A stretch of DNA of 64,000 nucleotides from Ascarosepion bandense (lineage: Eukaryota; Mollusca; Cephalopoda; Sepiida; Sepiidae): NCBI GenBank assembly GCA_037127315.1, contig JBBBDQ010001688.1:1936001-2000000 (forward strand), in the 5' to 3' direction. Positions 44,339 to 55,818 of this stretch are shown one piece after another. Position 1 is the first letter of the stretch, and every line of letters starts with the position of its first letter. The notes beneath the pieces were generated by a model. That model was given only the letters and a program-made list of their open reading frames with translations. It was not told the origin of the DNA and searched no databases. Made by a program: the position numbers and the translations under genes.

Positions 44339-45165
44339 ATTAGAGTAATATCAAACGGAGATCAATTCAAACATTGTTGAAGATGAAGGTGATAAAATTA
44401 AAGTTGCTCAGACTGAAACTGACTATAGTTCAAAGAAAACTAATCTCAGTAAACTTTCCATAAAAGTCTGAAATAGCCAATACTTGAATCCGATCCTGTT
44501 TCAAAAGTAGGTACAAAAAATAGGAAATTCAATTTTCAGTGGTACAAGCTGTATCTATGGATTGCACAATGGATGAACCCTGGATCCACCACTTCATTCT
44601 GGAGTCAAATCAGCAGTCAGCTGAGTGGACAGCAGCAGGTGAAAGCTGTCCAAAGCCACCAAACAGAAACATCAGCAGGCAAGGTTTTGGACTCTGTATT
44701 TTGGGATGCACAAGGTATTTTTTCATCAATTACCCTGAGAAAGGAAGGACCATCAATAGTGAATATTATTGGAGCATTTGAAAGAAGAAATCTAAAAAAA
44801 AAAAAATTCCCAAAAAATGTCCTCAAACGAAGAAGAAAAAAGTGATCTTTCACCAAGACAACGCACCGTGCCACAAGTTGATTGCAGCAATGGCAAAAAC
44901 TACATGAATTGCATTTCAAATTGCTTCTGCATCCACTCTGTTCTCCAGATCTGCTCCCCAGTGACTACTGACTGTTTGCAGACCTCAAAAGAATGATCTA
45001 GGGAAAGAGATTTGGCTCCAATAAAGACGTGATATCGGAAACTGAGACACATTTTGAGGCCAAAGACAAATTGTTCTACAAAAAATGCATCAAATTGTTA
45101 GTCTCACCCTAGAAGGAAGCTATGTTTATGAATAAAGTCAAATTTTGCCTAAAGGTGGTTGTTTT
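44339..45165 (+). pseudogene. mariner transposase relic (SETMAR/Mos-type relatives)
   Basis: Plus strand, several frames. TMDEPWIHHFILESNQQSAE (44565-44630) carries the first catalytic Asp. SAGKVLDSVFWDAQGIFSSI (44670-44730), then TINSEYYWS in the other frame, then FHQDNAPCH (44845-44875) carries the second Asp. SPDLLPSDY (44945-44970) carries the third Asp in the DD34D order. FADLKRMI, NKDVISETETHFEAKDKLFY and KKCIKL complete the C-terminus (44975-45100). The N-terminal DNA-binding part is weak or lost above 44500. An A12 run at 44793 and several stops break the frame. It differs from the cecropia-like copies at 8640 and 60100, so a separate mariner lineage is present. Terminal inverted repeats were not identified. 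Confidence 0.8.
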
Positions 45166-45233
45166 ATTAGTTAGGCCCGGGATTTGAGTTATTGTGTTAT
45201 TTTATTAGGATCTTCACAGAAAAGTAATGTGAG

Positions 45234-45880
45234 AGGTTTAAAATGAATTTTAAAGTGAAAACTTTCTTGAAACTCTTATTTTAATTTCAAGCTAATAGAT
45301 TAAATTTAATATATCCAATAAGCAAAATACTTTGCTCTATTTCAAAAACTAATTTAAATTTTGTTTTTGTTTTTTCTGCAGTCTTTCATCAATGTACTTT
45401 TTTTATTAATATATCTTCCAAAAATAAAATACTTTTTTGAAAATTTGAGAAATATTTACTGATTTAAAGTATAATTGATCTGATTTGAAACCAATATTAT
45501 TTAAGTTTAAAATACCACAGAAATGCATTTTTTAACCCAACAGTAGCTATATCTAATGTTGTTCTACAGAGATTTTTATCTATAAAACATAATTGAAGAA
45601 AATGGTATAAGCACTTTTTTATATAATTTTTAAGTACTAATAATTTTGAAAATTTATGAAAATATTTTGCATAATGTTTTATTAAATTTCAGAAATTTGT
45701 GCTTTAAATTTCTATCATTATCACTCTTATTTTCTGCTAATGTCGTATGGTTACTCGTACTTACTAAAATCTCATTTATACATATACAAAAAATTAAAAA
45801 TTCTTTTAAAAATATTGGTATTTGATTTGGATTAAGTTTTTCTATTTATGATTAATATAGTTTCCACTTAATATCTAAAA
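45234..45880 (+). repeat. Dispersed repeat family C, uninterrupted copy
   Basis: Continuous counterpart of 40194-41575 without the LINE insert. It begins with GGTTTAAAATGAATTTTAAA just after the mariner relic and ends near AATATCTAAAAGG. It is AT-rich and non-coding. Confidence 0.8.
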
Positions 45881-45905
45881 GGCTGAAATTTATACATAAT
45901 TAGTA

Positions 45906-46045
45906 CAATCTAATCTGGTGGAAGAAATAAAGAGTTAAGTTCTAAATTCCAATCACCCGAAGAAGGCTGGAGCGTACAAGGGCGGAAATGTTGTGAATAT
46001 AACAACAAAGATGAGGACAATAATCCATACAATGTAAATAGTGTA
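45906..46045 (+). repeat. Dispersed repeat family A
   Basis: Contains CTGGTGGAAGAAATAAAGAG, TAAATTCCAATCACCCGAAG, AAGGCTGGAGCGTACAAGGG, CGGAAATGTTGTGAATATAA and AACAAAGATGAGGACAATAA, followed by TACAATGTAAATAGTGTAAA. The same order of blocks is found at 18775-18895. The stem core GGCT/GGCG is partly degraded. Confidence 0.8.
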
Positions 46046-46820
46046 AATAAAGAGATGTTTTTAAAAAATTTTCTTTTTTCTTTTCTTTAATCCATTTATG
46101 AACAAATCTTGAAAATTTCATGAAAGTCATTTGATTCTTGTAAGAATTTCCCAAACAATGTGTTTTTAATGCCAAAAAAGATGCTGAAAGTTCCAATACT
46201 AATCATTGGCTCACCTGCTGATGCAAGAAAAAAAATTTTAACCAAAATTTCAAACATGCTAAAAAGGATTAAATAATTAAATAGAATAATTAAAAAAAAA
46301 TATTTTGGTCTTTGCTCTTAATCATTCAACCACGGTAGTGGTTGAATATATTCTTAAGCCTGACATTGAGTGAATCTAGGCAGCTTTCAAGCTTCACCAC
46401 TAATTCAGCTCTCAACTAAATTTCAAACAGTTTACAGAGTTAGATAGGACACCTCCTTAGCTACATTTTCCAAAAAATTTTGAATTTTATAAAAAAAGAA
46501 AGTTACATCAAAATATGTGAAGTTCAAAAAGGGAGACTAAGTACATAAGTGAGTGACTAACACTTCTAAATCTTATTCTTTATAACTTTTTTTTAAAAAT
46601 ATTTTTGCATGCAGTCTTCAACATTTAAATTCTGATTTTATCTTTCCTCATTTTTGTCAATCAAACTTTGTTTATCACTTATATTATCAGAATTAATTAT
46701 AAAAAATCAATTTTTTATTGTTTTTAATAAATTGCATATAAATTTTTTTCTTAAAATTTTTGAATGCAGTTTTCAGCTTTAAATTTATATTAAATTAATA
46801 GCAATGCCTGGAAAAATCAT
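46046..46820. other. AT-rich sequence with one short hairpin
   Basis: ATTCAACCAC (46324-46333) pairs with GTGGTTGAAT (46338-46347) across a 4-base loop. Nothing else is supported. Confidence 0.5.
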
Positions 46821-46821
46821 A

Positions 46822-47060
46822 GAAAAATACACACATGAAAAGTAATATTCTTAAGATTAAAACATGGTAAGGAATTGGCCAAGATATTCTAGAGAAGTAA
46901 AAAATAAATTTCTCACTTAAAATGTTGCATTCAAATTTTATTTTTAGCTGCAATATTTTAAGAAATTTCTTATTTTTTACTTCACTAGAATATCTTGTCT
47001 TGTTCCTTACCAGGTTTAATATAATCTTAAGAATATTACTTTTCATGTGTGTACTTTTCC
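46822..47060. repeat. Fold-back repeat, ~110-bp arms, ~19-bp spacer
   Basis: The left arm (46822-46929) includes ACACACATGAAAAGTAATAT, TCTTAAGATTAAAACATGGT, AAGATATTCTAG, GAAGTAAAAAATAA and CTTAAAATGTTGCA. The right arm (46949-47060) includes the complements in reverse order: TGCAATATTTTAAG, TTATTTTTTACTTC, CTAGAATATCTTG, AATCTTAAGAATATTACTTT and TCATGTGTGTACTTTTC. Identity between arms is roughly 85-90% with small indels. The whole could form a long hairpin. It may be a fold-back MITE; no target duplication was found. Confidence 0.85.
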
Positions 47061-47061
47061 A

Positions 47062-49100
47062 TGTTTTGATGATAAAACTTTCTTCATCAAGTTTGGGGCC
47101 TTTTTTCATATTGGTATGTTCTATTGTAGAAAACTTTTTGGGGGTACCTATATTTTATTCATAGTAATTTTTTTCTTAAATCTACATTTGTATGAACATA
47201 TGAGGACATTTTGTTTTAATTCTGTATTTAAGAAAAGGAAGATTTTTTTTTTACCTCCCACTTTACTGTTTTGTTTTTTTTTGTTTTGTTTTTATTCATT
47301 GTTTTCTTTTTGTTTTTTATGTAATAAAAAAAAAAACTACTTTTTCTTTATTTATTTTGTAGGTCATTCTTTGTAATTAACTTGCATGTTTTTAACTGTT
47401 TGTCTTTCTCTTTATTCTGTTCACTGCAGAAAGTCATTTGAGGAAAATGAAATTGTTTAAATGGAAATTACAATTTATTCTAACAACAAATAATTACTGT
47501 TGTTTTATCTCTGTAGATACTTATAGAAAGTACAAGACTGACATCATCAAACATTTCCTCCCTTTTCAATTTAAAAGCTAGATATAGATTCCTCAAATCA
47601 GTTTCAGAAAGTGAACCCCAATAATTATTAATCCTGTCTTTTTTAAATCTGGTTATAGTTTTATTGAAATGTAGATATATTGAAATGTTTTATCACCTAC
47701 ATATTTGATAACATCCATTCATTTAAATTTTAATGGTTTGTAGTGCAAGTTCCAAATGATGGATACTATTTCTATTAATAAATTAATTCTTATGATAGCT
47801 CCCATAATGCATGCATCATCCCCAAAATAGTCTGCCTCAGGAGTCTCAAAAGACTGTCATTTGCTGTATGGTGGATTCATTTTGCAAGAACATTAGTGTG
47901 AAGTTTTTTGGGGTTTTTTTTTTAACGCTGAGAAAGTCGCTTTTTTTTTTTTTTTTTTTCTTTAACTATATTCTGAGGTCAGTTTTATGTTAACGAGGTT
48001 CGAGTTATATCTGAATTGTTCATAGACTTGAGTGCAGGAACAAACTAAGTTTACCTTTACACTCCTCTCTAATTTCATGAGCCCTCTCCATAGATCATCT
48101 TTCATCAACAATAGTCAGTTCAGAAAAGAGACTGTTTATCAAGTGATATAATGAAAAAACAACATTCATATTTAGAATAATTCCTGATGAAGAGAACTTC
48201 AGTATGAATCGGATGAAATTTTAGTGTTCTTTTTAATAACTGCCTCTAAGCAGGAGACCATGTAGTCCCTGGTTTGATTCTCTCTATCTTGCAAATATAT
48301 TCTACACAAAAATATAAAAAAAAAAAAATAAGTAGCTTTGTGTAGATTTGTGAATGTAATTAGTCAAATACAAAGTTAAATGAACAGAAAATAATTTAGA
48401 TAGCTTGACTTGTCAAATACAGCCCACTTCAGTAGCATTCAACACCCTCAAATCCATGTCATAAATACTGGCTCTTAAAGTCTTTCTGTTTGTGGTCAAA
48501 TTCACCATCTGCATGACTTACTGTATTATTTTTGATGTTGTCATATAGCAGAGTAAACATGGGATGAACTGAACATTAAGATCCAATATTTATGAGGCAA
48601 CTTTGGAATGCTGAAGGGTTTAAGAAGAGTATTCAAATCCAAGCCAAATTTTCTCTGGTGATGAGTTTGAGTTGTTTGTAATATCTGATGTGCTACCCAA
48701 AAGTTTCTAAAATTTGAATACAGTTTGCAAAGTGTCAAGTATGGATGTTTTAACAGAAGTATGGCTCATAATTACTTTAAAGGAAATAGCTGTTCTGGAT
48801 TGCAGCATATATTCCATACCTAATTGTCAAACACAACATTTAATCTGGTGATTTGAAATGCAAAAATAAATCAGGCATTGGTAATAATTCACTTTGTTTA
48901 TTTGTGCCACTAAAGTTATTTAATCTGGCCATTGTAAGCAAGCCAAACCAGTTTTTTATCATGTAATTTTGGTCAGGTAATGTTTCTGTATCTATTGTGA
49001 GCAGCCTTTTAGAGTAATTTTACAATCATGTATCATTTGGTGTATGCAAAAATCTAAACACTGAAAAACCTGATGCTACTAATGTTATATACTCCTTCTA
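47062..49100. other. AT-rich sequence, no gene supported
   Basis: Long T-rich stretches and a T19 run at 47941-47959. A B-box-like GGTTTGATTCT at about 48272 follows GGAGACCATGTAGTCC, reminiscent of a tRNA 3' half, but there is no A box at the right distance, so I do not call a SINE. Confidence 0.4.
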
Positions 49101-49102
49101 AA

Positions 49103-49902
49103 TATATATTTCTTCTTAAAAACACCTCTGTTTGTTTGGGCCTCACATTGCTGGTCAAACGTGTTGGCAAAACGAACAACAAATGCTGTACAACACTGTT
49201 GGGCTGGTGACAAATATTAAACTTCATATATATTCGTCAGTTTTCACTGCAACCGATACTGCGATTATTCTCCAACTTCTTGGGTGATGATTAAACTTTT
49301 CAAATCATATACTGTTGGGGACCACTCAACCCAACTTTTTCACAAAAATTAGTTTCACAATCATTTCATAATCTTCTTCCTCATCTTCTTTGTCTCTTTC
49401 ATTGTCACTGTAAAGCAAACTGCAATAAACGCCTCTATCGAAACCATAGGGCAAGACCCAATTGTAAATAAAATATGTTTTTCCTTTTTCATACAAATAC
49501 ATCTTAGGTGACATGCCACGTGTTAGGAGGTTGTTTGGTCAGAGATGTCAACACCCCCATTATGGAGACCTCAATTTTACTCAACTGTACACTTTAACAG
49601 TTGTAATTTGACTCTTCCAAAATCAAATTGCAATTCCCACTAAAAAAATTTCTGTCAGCTTGGCGTCACTTCCGTGCTATTGACAGCTATCTTCCAGTAC
49701 AAACTTGAATGTAAGAGATAAACCTCTGACCCTGGTAGACAAAATAAAAATCCTAATTTGAAAATGTTTTCCCTTTTGCGCATCTGGCAGACATTTTTCG
49801 ACATAATACATTTTACTCAAATTTCAAAATATTTCACCAAATGCAAATACACTGTCATAAATTTCATGATTCTGAAAAATATTATCGAATGAATATTTAA
49901 CA
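49103..49902. repeat. Direct repeat, left copy (~800 bp)
   Basis: It aligns with 51968-52755. Shared blocks in order: TATATATTTCTTCTT(A/G)AAAACACCTCTG, TTGGGCTGGTGACAAA, TTAAACTTCATATA, GACCACTCAACCCAACTTTT, CAATCATTTCATAATC, AACCTCTGACCCTGGTAGAC, GTTTTCCCTTTTG and GAATATTTAACA. Identity is about 85% by eye. It is non-coding. Confidence 0.85.
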
Positions 49903-51967
49903 TTCCTTTCCCTCCATTCTTTCAAAATGTTCACCCAAACATTTTAAGTGTCTTTCTTTTTTTCCTTTTCTCATGATCAAAACCTCTCTGCCATACCCAC
50001 CGTCACCATACAGAAATCTACATAATGAGGTATAATTTTAAAAAAATCACTATCACAACAACCAAAAAATTACACATATCAAAGGTGATATCCATCACTC
50101 TTCCATTGTGCCCATGTTTCTAGCTCGTAAATTTTAACAATGTAAAAATTTTAAGTTAGTCTCCTAACTCAGGCATAACAACAAACCAGGCTAAAACACT
50201 ATTTACATGAGGAAAACTTTTCTTTTTAACTTTTACTGGCTAGGTCACCTGTCTCCACATACTGATACACATTGGCACCCAAACATGGAGTAATGGTTCA
50301 TGTCAGAACAATTGCAACTCATCAGTGAGTTTGACCCTCAACAGGTTCTCTATAATTTTGGCCTTATGCCACATCTAAGTCACACTTAGAAAATCACCAT
50401 TCCATGTGGTTACATGACTTATAACCATAAAAAAATTCATATTTTCATATACCTCTGTCAGTTTCCAAAGTTTTCTGCACATCTTGGCTTTATTATTCTC
50501 AACAACTGACCCTATAGCATTCTCTTTGCAATGGCGAACCTTTCGCCTTTATTAGTTAGATCATCTCATTTTGTTTCTTTACCGTTTTGAAGTTTGTTTT
50601 TTTTTTTTTTTTTTTTTTTTTTTCAATTATTCGTCAATTCAAGCACCAGACACAACCCACATCCTGGCCATTAAAGGAATGATTTACTTTTTATGCTCTG
50701 CCTCATTTCATTTTTATTTTTCTTGTCAGCCTGTTGTCAACTTTGTGGCAATGCCCAACTCCTTTATGGTACCGTGAAGAAAAATCTTAAACCCCCAAAA
50801 ATTATCACACAATGTAATGGAAAAGAAATTAAAGCGCACCCAATTTTTACAAGAAATCTTTTTGTTGTTTTCTTGACACATTACTTTTTCCTTTTTTTTT
50901 CTTTCTTTAAACACAACATCAGAGAAAGTCTGAAAAAAATTTTTTTTCTTCTTTTTGAAGAACACACACACGAGAAATTTTATACAATGTTCAGAAAGTT
51001 CATTTCTTTTTCTGAAGAACACACATTAGAAATTTTTATGCAGTTCAAGAGTTCTTTTTTTCTTTGAAGAACAAATATCAAAAAGTTTTTTAATTTTTTT
51101 TTTTTTTTTTCTGAAGACAAAAGAAAAATTTTTATACAGTTCAGTTCTTTTCACTTTTCCTTCTATTCTCTCTTTGAACTTAACTACACCCACAGATGCC
51201 ATGGTGCACGACCACTGCCAAAGATGGAAACTACATCCCAATTTTAAACTGACACCAGGTAAATGACTTTCACATACCTATGCAAACCCTTTGCTTGGGT
51301 TTCCATTACACATAAAATCTCATAAATCCCAATACATACGATGACTGGGCATGAAGATCTGCCCAATTCGTGCAGTGCATATCATTTCTAACAAGTCTGC
51401 CATGGACAACATAATAACCAAATTAAAGAGAAAAAAACCCCAAAGAAAACCATCTAAGATCTACTGTATCCGATAATGTTGGTACATGTTCTCAATCGAA
51501 GGATTAGCTTGCCATTCTCATAGCTGTAAACTCCCAACCAACCTAATCTAATCTAAACTAGCTCTACTTCCCTTGACTATCAATTCTACTACTCCCCCAT
51601 CAGCTCTTCTTTTCTTTTTATCCCTCCTGAATGGCCTGACAACTCTTATAACTTCCCTCGGAGGGAAAAAAACAAACCAAAACCTCTCTAACTCCACAGT
51701 CAGACTCTGCAAAAGTATGCTGTTCCATGTTAGTTTTTGGCAGAACCAGCAACTTTTTTGGCCAATGAAAAAAATGAGCAGAGCCCCCCACAGGTAAATG
51801 AAAAAATTTGTCACCTACCTTGCTGATGACTGTGTCGTGACCGTCTAGTTCTTTTTTTTTTTTTTTTTTTTTTTTTGCAGTTCCATGGCAACCAAGGTTT
51901 GTATCACTCTGTTTTATTTTTAACAGCAAGCCACTTTGCACCAAATAAATGTTATGTACCACTTTCT
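49903..51967. other. Interior between the two direct repeats, non-coding
   Basis: About 2.07 kb. Open frames (for example 50693-51067 plus, 51548-51962 minus) are driven by T/A tracts and show no RT, integrase, protease or gag motif. A T21 run at 50590-50622 and a T22 run at 51850-51876 are present, plus an internal tandem array at 50946-51150. If the flanks are LTRs this would be a non-autonomous element (TRIM/LARD type). Confidence 0.45.
50946..51150. repeat. Tandem array, ~55-65-bp unit, about four copies
   Basis: Each copy has TTCTTTTT(C)TGAAGAACAC, a short linker, AGAAATTTTTATAC and AGTTCAG. Copies begin near 50948, 51003, 51050 and 51100, and differ in T-run length. Confidence 0.75.
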
Positions 51968-52755
51968 CGGGTATATATTTCTTCTTGAAAACACCTCTGT
52001 TTGTTTGGCCCTACTGATCAAAGGTGTTGGTAGAACAAATGACAAATGCTGCACAACAATGTTGGGCTGGTGACAAACATTAAACTTCATATATTCAGCG
52101 TTTTTCACTGCGGTTGCTAAGGTGATTATTCTCAAACTTACTTGGGCGACTATTAAACTTTTGAAATCATATTAAAATGTTAGGGACCACTCAACCCAAC
52201 TTTTTCACAAAAATCAGTTTCACATAATCATTTCATAATCTTTTGTCTCTTTCGTTGTCACAATCACTGTAAAACAATAAACTGCAATAAACACCTCTAT
52301 CGAAAACAATAGGACAAGACCTAAATGTAAATAAAATATATTTTATTTTCCTTTTTTATACAGACATCTTCAGTGACATTTCATGGGTTAGGAGATTGTT
52401 TGGACAGAGTTGTCAGCACTCCCCATTGAGGAACACCAATTTTACTCAACTGCAAACTTCAACAGTTGTGATCTGACTCTTCCAAAATCAAATTGCAATT
52501 TCCACTAAAAATTTTCTGTCAGCTTGACATCACTTCCATGCCAGTGATAGCTATCTTCCTGTACAAACTTGAATGTGGGACATAAACCTCTGACCCTGGT
52601 AGACAAAATAAAGATCCCAAAGTGTAAAATGTTTTCCCTTTTGTGCTCCTTGCTGACATTTTTCAACAAAATACATTTCACTCAAATTTCAAAATATGTC
52701 ACTAAGCGCAAATACACTTTATTGTAAAAAATATCATCCAGTGAATATTTAACAC
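51968..52755. repeat. Direct repeat, right copy (~790 bp)
   Basis: Partner of 49103-49902. Small indels distinguish the two: the left has an extra CTTCTTCCTCATCTTC, and the right lacks ~20 bp near the end. Confidence 0.85.
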
Positions 52756-53270
52756 TAATTTGAAAACAAAGAATGTGGATTGTGATATTATTTTATACGA
52801 TAAGATAATGAAGGCAAGTCTATTCTCTTTTATTCTATTTTATATCGGAACTGATATTTGTTCATATTCACTCATTGGCAGAGTACATGATATGCTAATC
52901 ATTTTCACTGAAGAATGTAAGTTATTGAATTTTTAATATAAAAAAAGAATGTGTGGGGTCACTTTCTTTTTTAAGTTTTTAATTAAATATGATAAAATCA
53001 TTTATTCCTCACTGTACCTCAATTTTACTCTGAAACTGTAAATACATTTAAATTTGATGTTGATTTCAATAAATCAGGTCAGTTTGTTCAATTCTCATTG
53101 TTCTTACTGACTGGAAATGTGTGTATATTTGTAACATTTGAGGTCCATAACCAGCGCCGACAATGTTTTATGCTTAAATGCCAGGTTATGTGCTCTATCC
53201 CTGTTATCGAGCACCTTAACGCATAAATATAGCATTCCTTAAAACTATATTTATATCATATATATTTTAA
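52756..53270. other. Non-coding flank with a possible tRNA-like segment
   Basis: Mostly AT-rich. On the minus strand near 53230-53150, GTGCTCGATAACAGGGATAG with AGCAC forms a D-arm-like stem (GCTC/GAGC), and GGTTATGGACCTC lies downstream. This weakly suggests a tRNA-derived SINE. I would not rely on it. Confidence 0.3.
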
Positions 53271-53278
53271 TTTTTTTA

Positions 53279-54060
53279 TAATTGTTTCACCCCAAGCAAG
53301 GCAGTACTGCCACTAGTGTGCAGGGTATTACAGTGAGGTAAGACAGAACAGGAAAAAATGGTACAGGAGATAGGCTATAAAAGAGGTAGGTCTCAAGAAG
53401 GTAGAAGATGACGATTGATGTTACATTTAAACCTTTGGAGGGAAGAAAGCATGAGGACCGGAGTTCTACATGCAGGAAGTGCAAGGAAAGAAACTGGTAG
53501 AGAAGAAGTGGCAGTTACATTTGCCTATTTTGACTGTAAAAGGATGGGACCTAGTTGCCAATTTAGTTGCACAAGTAAATTCATGAGTGGGGGCACAAGT
53601 GAATGAAGATTGTCAGAGCAGAAGCCATGAAAATACTTGTAGAAAAGAGGGAAGCCACATTTCATTGGTGAGAAAGTGACTGAAGGCACAGTGCAGATTC
53701 TTTGGATTTTGTTGAAAACCCCAACATGAATTGCAGGAGCATCCAATCAGATATGGCAACAGTATTCAGTGCACGCACGAATGATAGATTTATAAACGTG
53801 CAAAATGCATTCTGATGAAGCATCTTCTTTGCAGTGGATGTAGCTATTGATTTGATATATTCTTTCTACTTGAGATCGGCTGATAGTGGAGTTGAAGAGG
53901 CACAGTGAATCGCTTTCAGGGAGACTAGTGTGATCCATATTAATGGATAATAGGTAAGCTTCCCTATGGTGGTTAAAGGGGATACTCACACATTTGTATG
54001 TGTTTGTGATAATGTTTAGTGCTAATGTTATTTTCAGTGGCTTTACTGATAAAATGTATT
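53279..54060 (-). pseudogene. LINE L-B copy with 3' end
   Basis: Minus strand, many frame breaks. Readable pieces, from 5' to 3', are NHHREAYLLSINMDHTSLPE (~54000-53940), HVYKSIIRACTEYCCHI (~53800-53750), GVFNKIQRICTV (~53720), FYKYFHGFCSDNLHSLVPPL (~53640-53590) and KCNCHF-like sequence near 53520. The 3' UTR reads TAGTGGCAGTACTGCCTTGC then TTGGGGTGAAACAATTATAA. It is 5'-truncated before the RT catalytic motif. Confidence 0.75.
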
Positions 54061-54064
54061 TTGG

Positions 54065-55278
54065 CAAGCAGGGTTTTTTTATTGTAAAGTGCTCAATATT
54101 GTGGTATAGATAGAACATTGATAAGTACAAAGAGTTTCTCTTTAACAGAGCAGATTCAAGTCAACTTGGAAGTATCATGAGGACACTGTTATGTTCTCAT
54201 TTGTCAGGGCTGTTTGCAAATAGATATGAAAAATTTAGATACATACACACACACCTGTGTATGTGTATTCTGTGCATTTATTGTTAACTGATAAAAAAGA
54301 TAGATACGTTTTCATTTTTAATAAAATATAGTTAGTTATAATTATGTTGTGTAACTCTAGCAGCCATCAATTTGTTCTATTCATATTAAGTCTTAGATTT
54401 TTGTGCATGTGTTTGCTATGAGAACTCGGCACACCCTCATATGTGTATGATGAATCAGTATCTCAGTTGCCTAGCATATGTTTATCAACAATTTTGATCT
54501 GACATTTTTATTGTATAATGTTTGATCTATGGCAGTTTCAGTAAAATGATTTAAAAGATAATTCTATAAAGAATTAAAACCAATTTAATTTTTGCGGGAT
54601 GGGGTTACAGGTAAATAAACATACTGTGAAAGAAATCATATTGAAATTCAAAATTTAAAAATTATGGAATATTTTCTATAAACATTCTCTTTATTTTTTT
54701 CTTAGTTATACCTTTAAATGTAACAAAATAATAAACAGTAATTTTAATCAGTAAAGGAAATCAAAATTCATAATTTTGTAAACAATTTAAAATGTATGGT
54801 GGTCCCATAAAGTCATAATCATGTCAATTCCTCTTGTCAGCATGGCTTATAACATTGCTTGAGTAGTTCAGTGGTTTTATTATTTAATTAAGGACAATAA
54901 AAAGGAATTACTTTCTTTCCTTTTTTTAGTTAGGTGATTTACAAAGGGAATGCATATATGAATCCAACTGAAGATAAATATTATTCAACATCTTACAATT
55001 CAGCAGTTTCAACCATTATCAAAATTGGTTAAAAACTAAATATTTTTCTTTTTTAATACTTTTAAACTTGACATTTTCTATTTATACCTTGATGATAAAA
55101 AGTAACTTACAAACCAAATTCTTCACTGAATTGTTAAATACATTTAAAACCCTAAAAATTGTAATTCTCAAACAGGAGATTGTATGTTTTTTTAACATTC
55201 ACTCTTCTTTCTGAGTATTTGGTTTGTATCTTGTTGTACTTTGTCATCATAAGGTGTGTGTGTGTGTGTGTGTTTATA
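54065..55278. other. AT-rich sequence, nothing supported
   Basis: Contains a short ACACACAC run near 54244 and a (TG)n run at 55254-55273 that directly precedes the Helitron end. Confidence 0.45.
55254..55273. repeat. (TG)n microsatellite
   Basis: About 10 TG units. Confidence 0.9.
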
Positions 55279-55771
55279 TCTAAACTTATTTATAAATGGA
55301 ACATTGTGTGTGTGTCTGTTACCTATAGACTCCGAAACGGCTGAACCGATTTTCTTGAAAATTTACACAGTTGTACTATAAGCATCTGCAAGTGTTCTTA
55401 GCTAGGTTTTGTGTCAAGGTACTCCCGATACGATAAATATCAAATCAATAATCGAAAAAATCGGGTTATAGAAGGAGTGGTCCGATTTTAATCAAATTTA
55501 ATACACTCATAGACAAAGACATAAGAAATGATATTCAGAAGTTCCAAGGTTGCAGTTCTTACAATAGTGCAGAAAATTTGATATCGATACCAGGAATTCA
55601 AAATTTGACTTCCATCCATTCATTTTTCTTTCAGTCTACAGTTTCGCTTTAACTGGAAACAACTATTGCTTTTTAGTCTTTCGTGCCAACGTCCAAAGAG
55701 TCGGAGCTCCAGGACCATGGATTAGCTTTAAAGCATTCATTACACCCGAGCAATGCCGGGCTATACTGCTA

Positions 55772-55772
<1 letters not shown>
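55279..55772 (+). mobile_element. Non-autonomous Helitron, ~494 bp
   Basis: It begins with TC (TCTAAACTTATTTATAAATG) and ends with a small hairpin, CCCGAGCAATGCCGGG, ten bases before CTAG followed by T. A 3' hairpin close to a CTRR end, a 5' TC, and insertion before a T are the marks of Helitrons, which transpose by rolling-circle replication. The near-5' text, CGAAACGGCTGAACCGATTT, followed by CTTGAAAATTTACACAG, is typical of such ends. No Rep/helicase is encoded, so it would depend on an enzyme encoded elsewhere. A second copy is at 62278. Confidence 0.75.

Positions 55773-55815
<43 letters not shown>
55773..55815. repeat. (TG)n(TA)n microsatellite
   Basis: Starts directly after the Helitron CTAG end. 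Confidence 0.9.

Positions 55816-55817
<2 letters not shown>

Positions 55818-55818
<1 letters not shown>

Noticed and set aside
45942..46196. 84-codon minus-strand open frame
   Set aside because: It overlaps the dispersed family A repeat on the other strand and looks like chance.
48240..48295. tRNA-like B box GGTTTGATTCT
   Set aside because: No A box at the right distance and no cloverleaf; not called a SINE or tRNA.
50693..51067. 124-codon plus-strand open frame between the direct repeats
   Set aside because: It crosses a T-rich tandem array, and its regularities come from the array, not from a protein.
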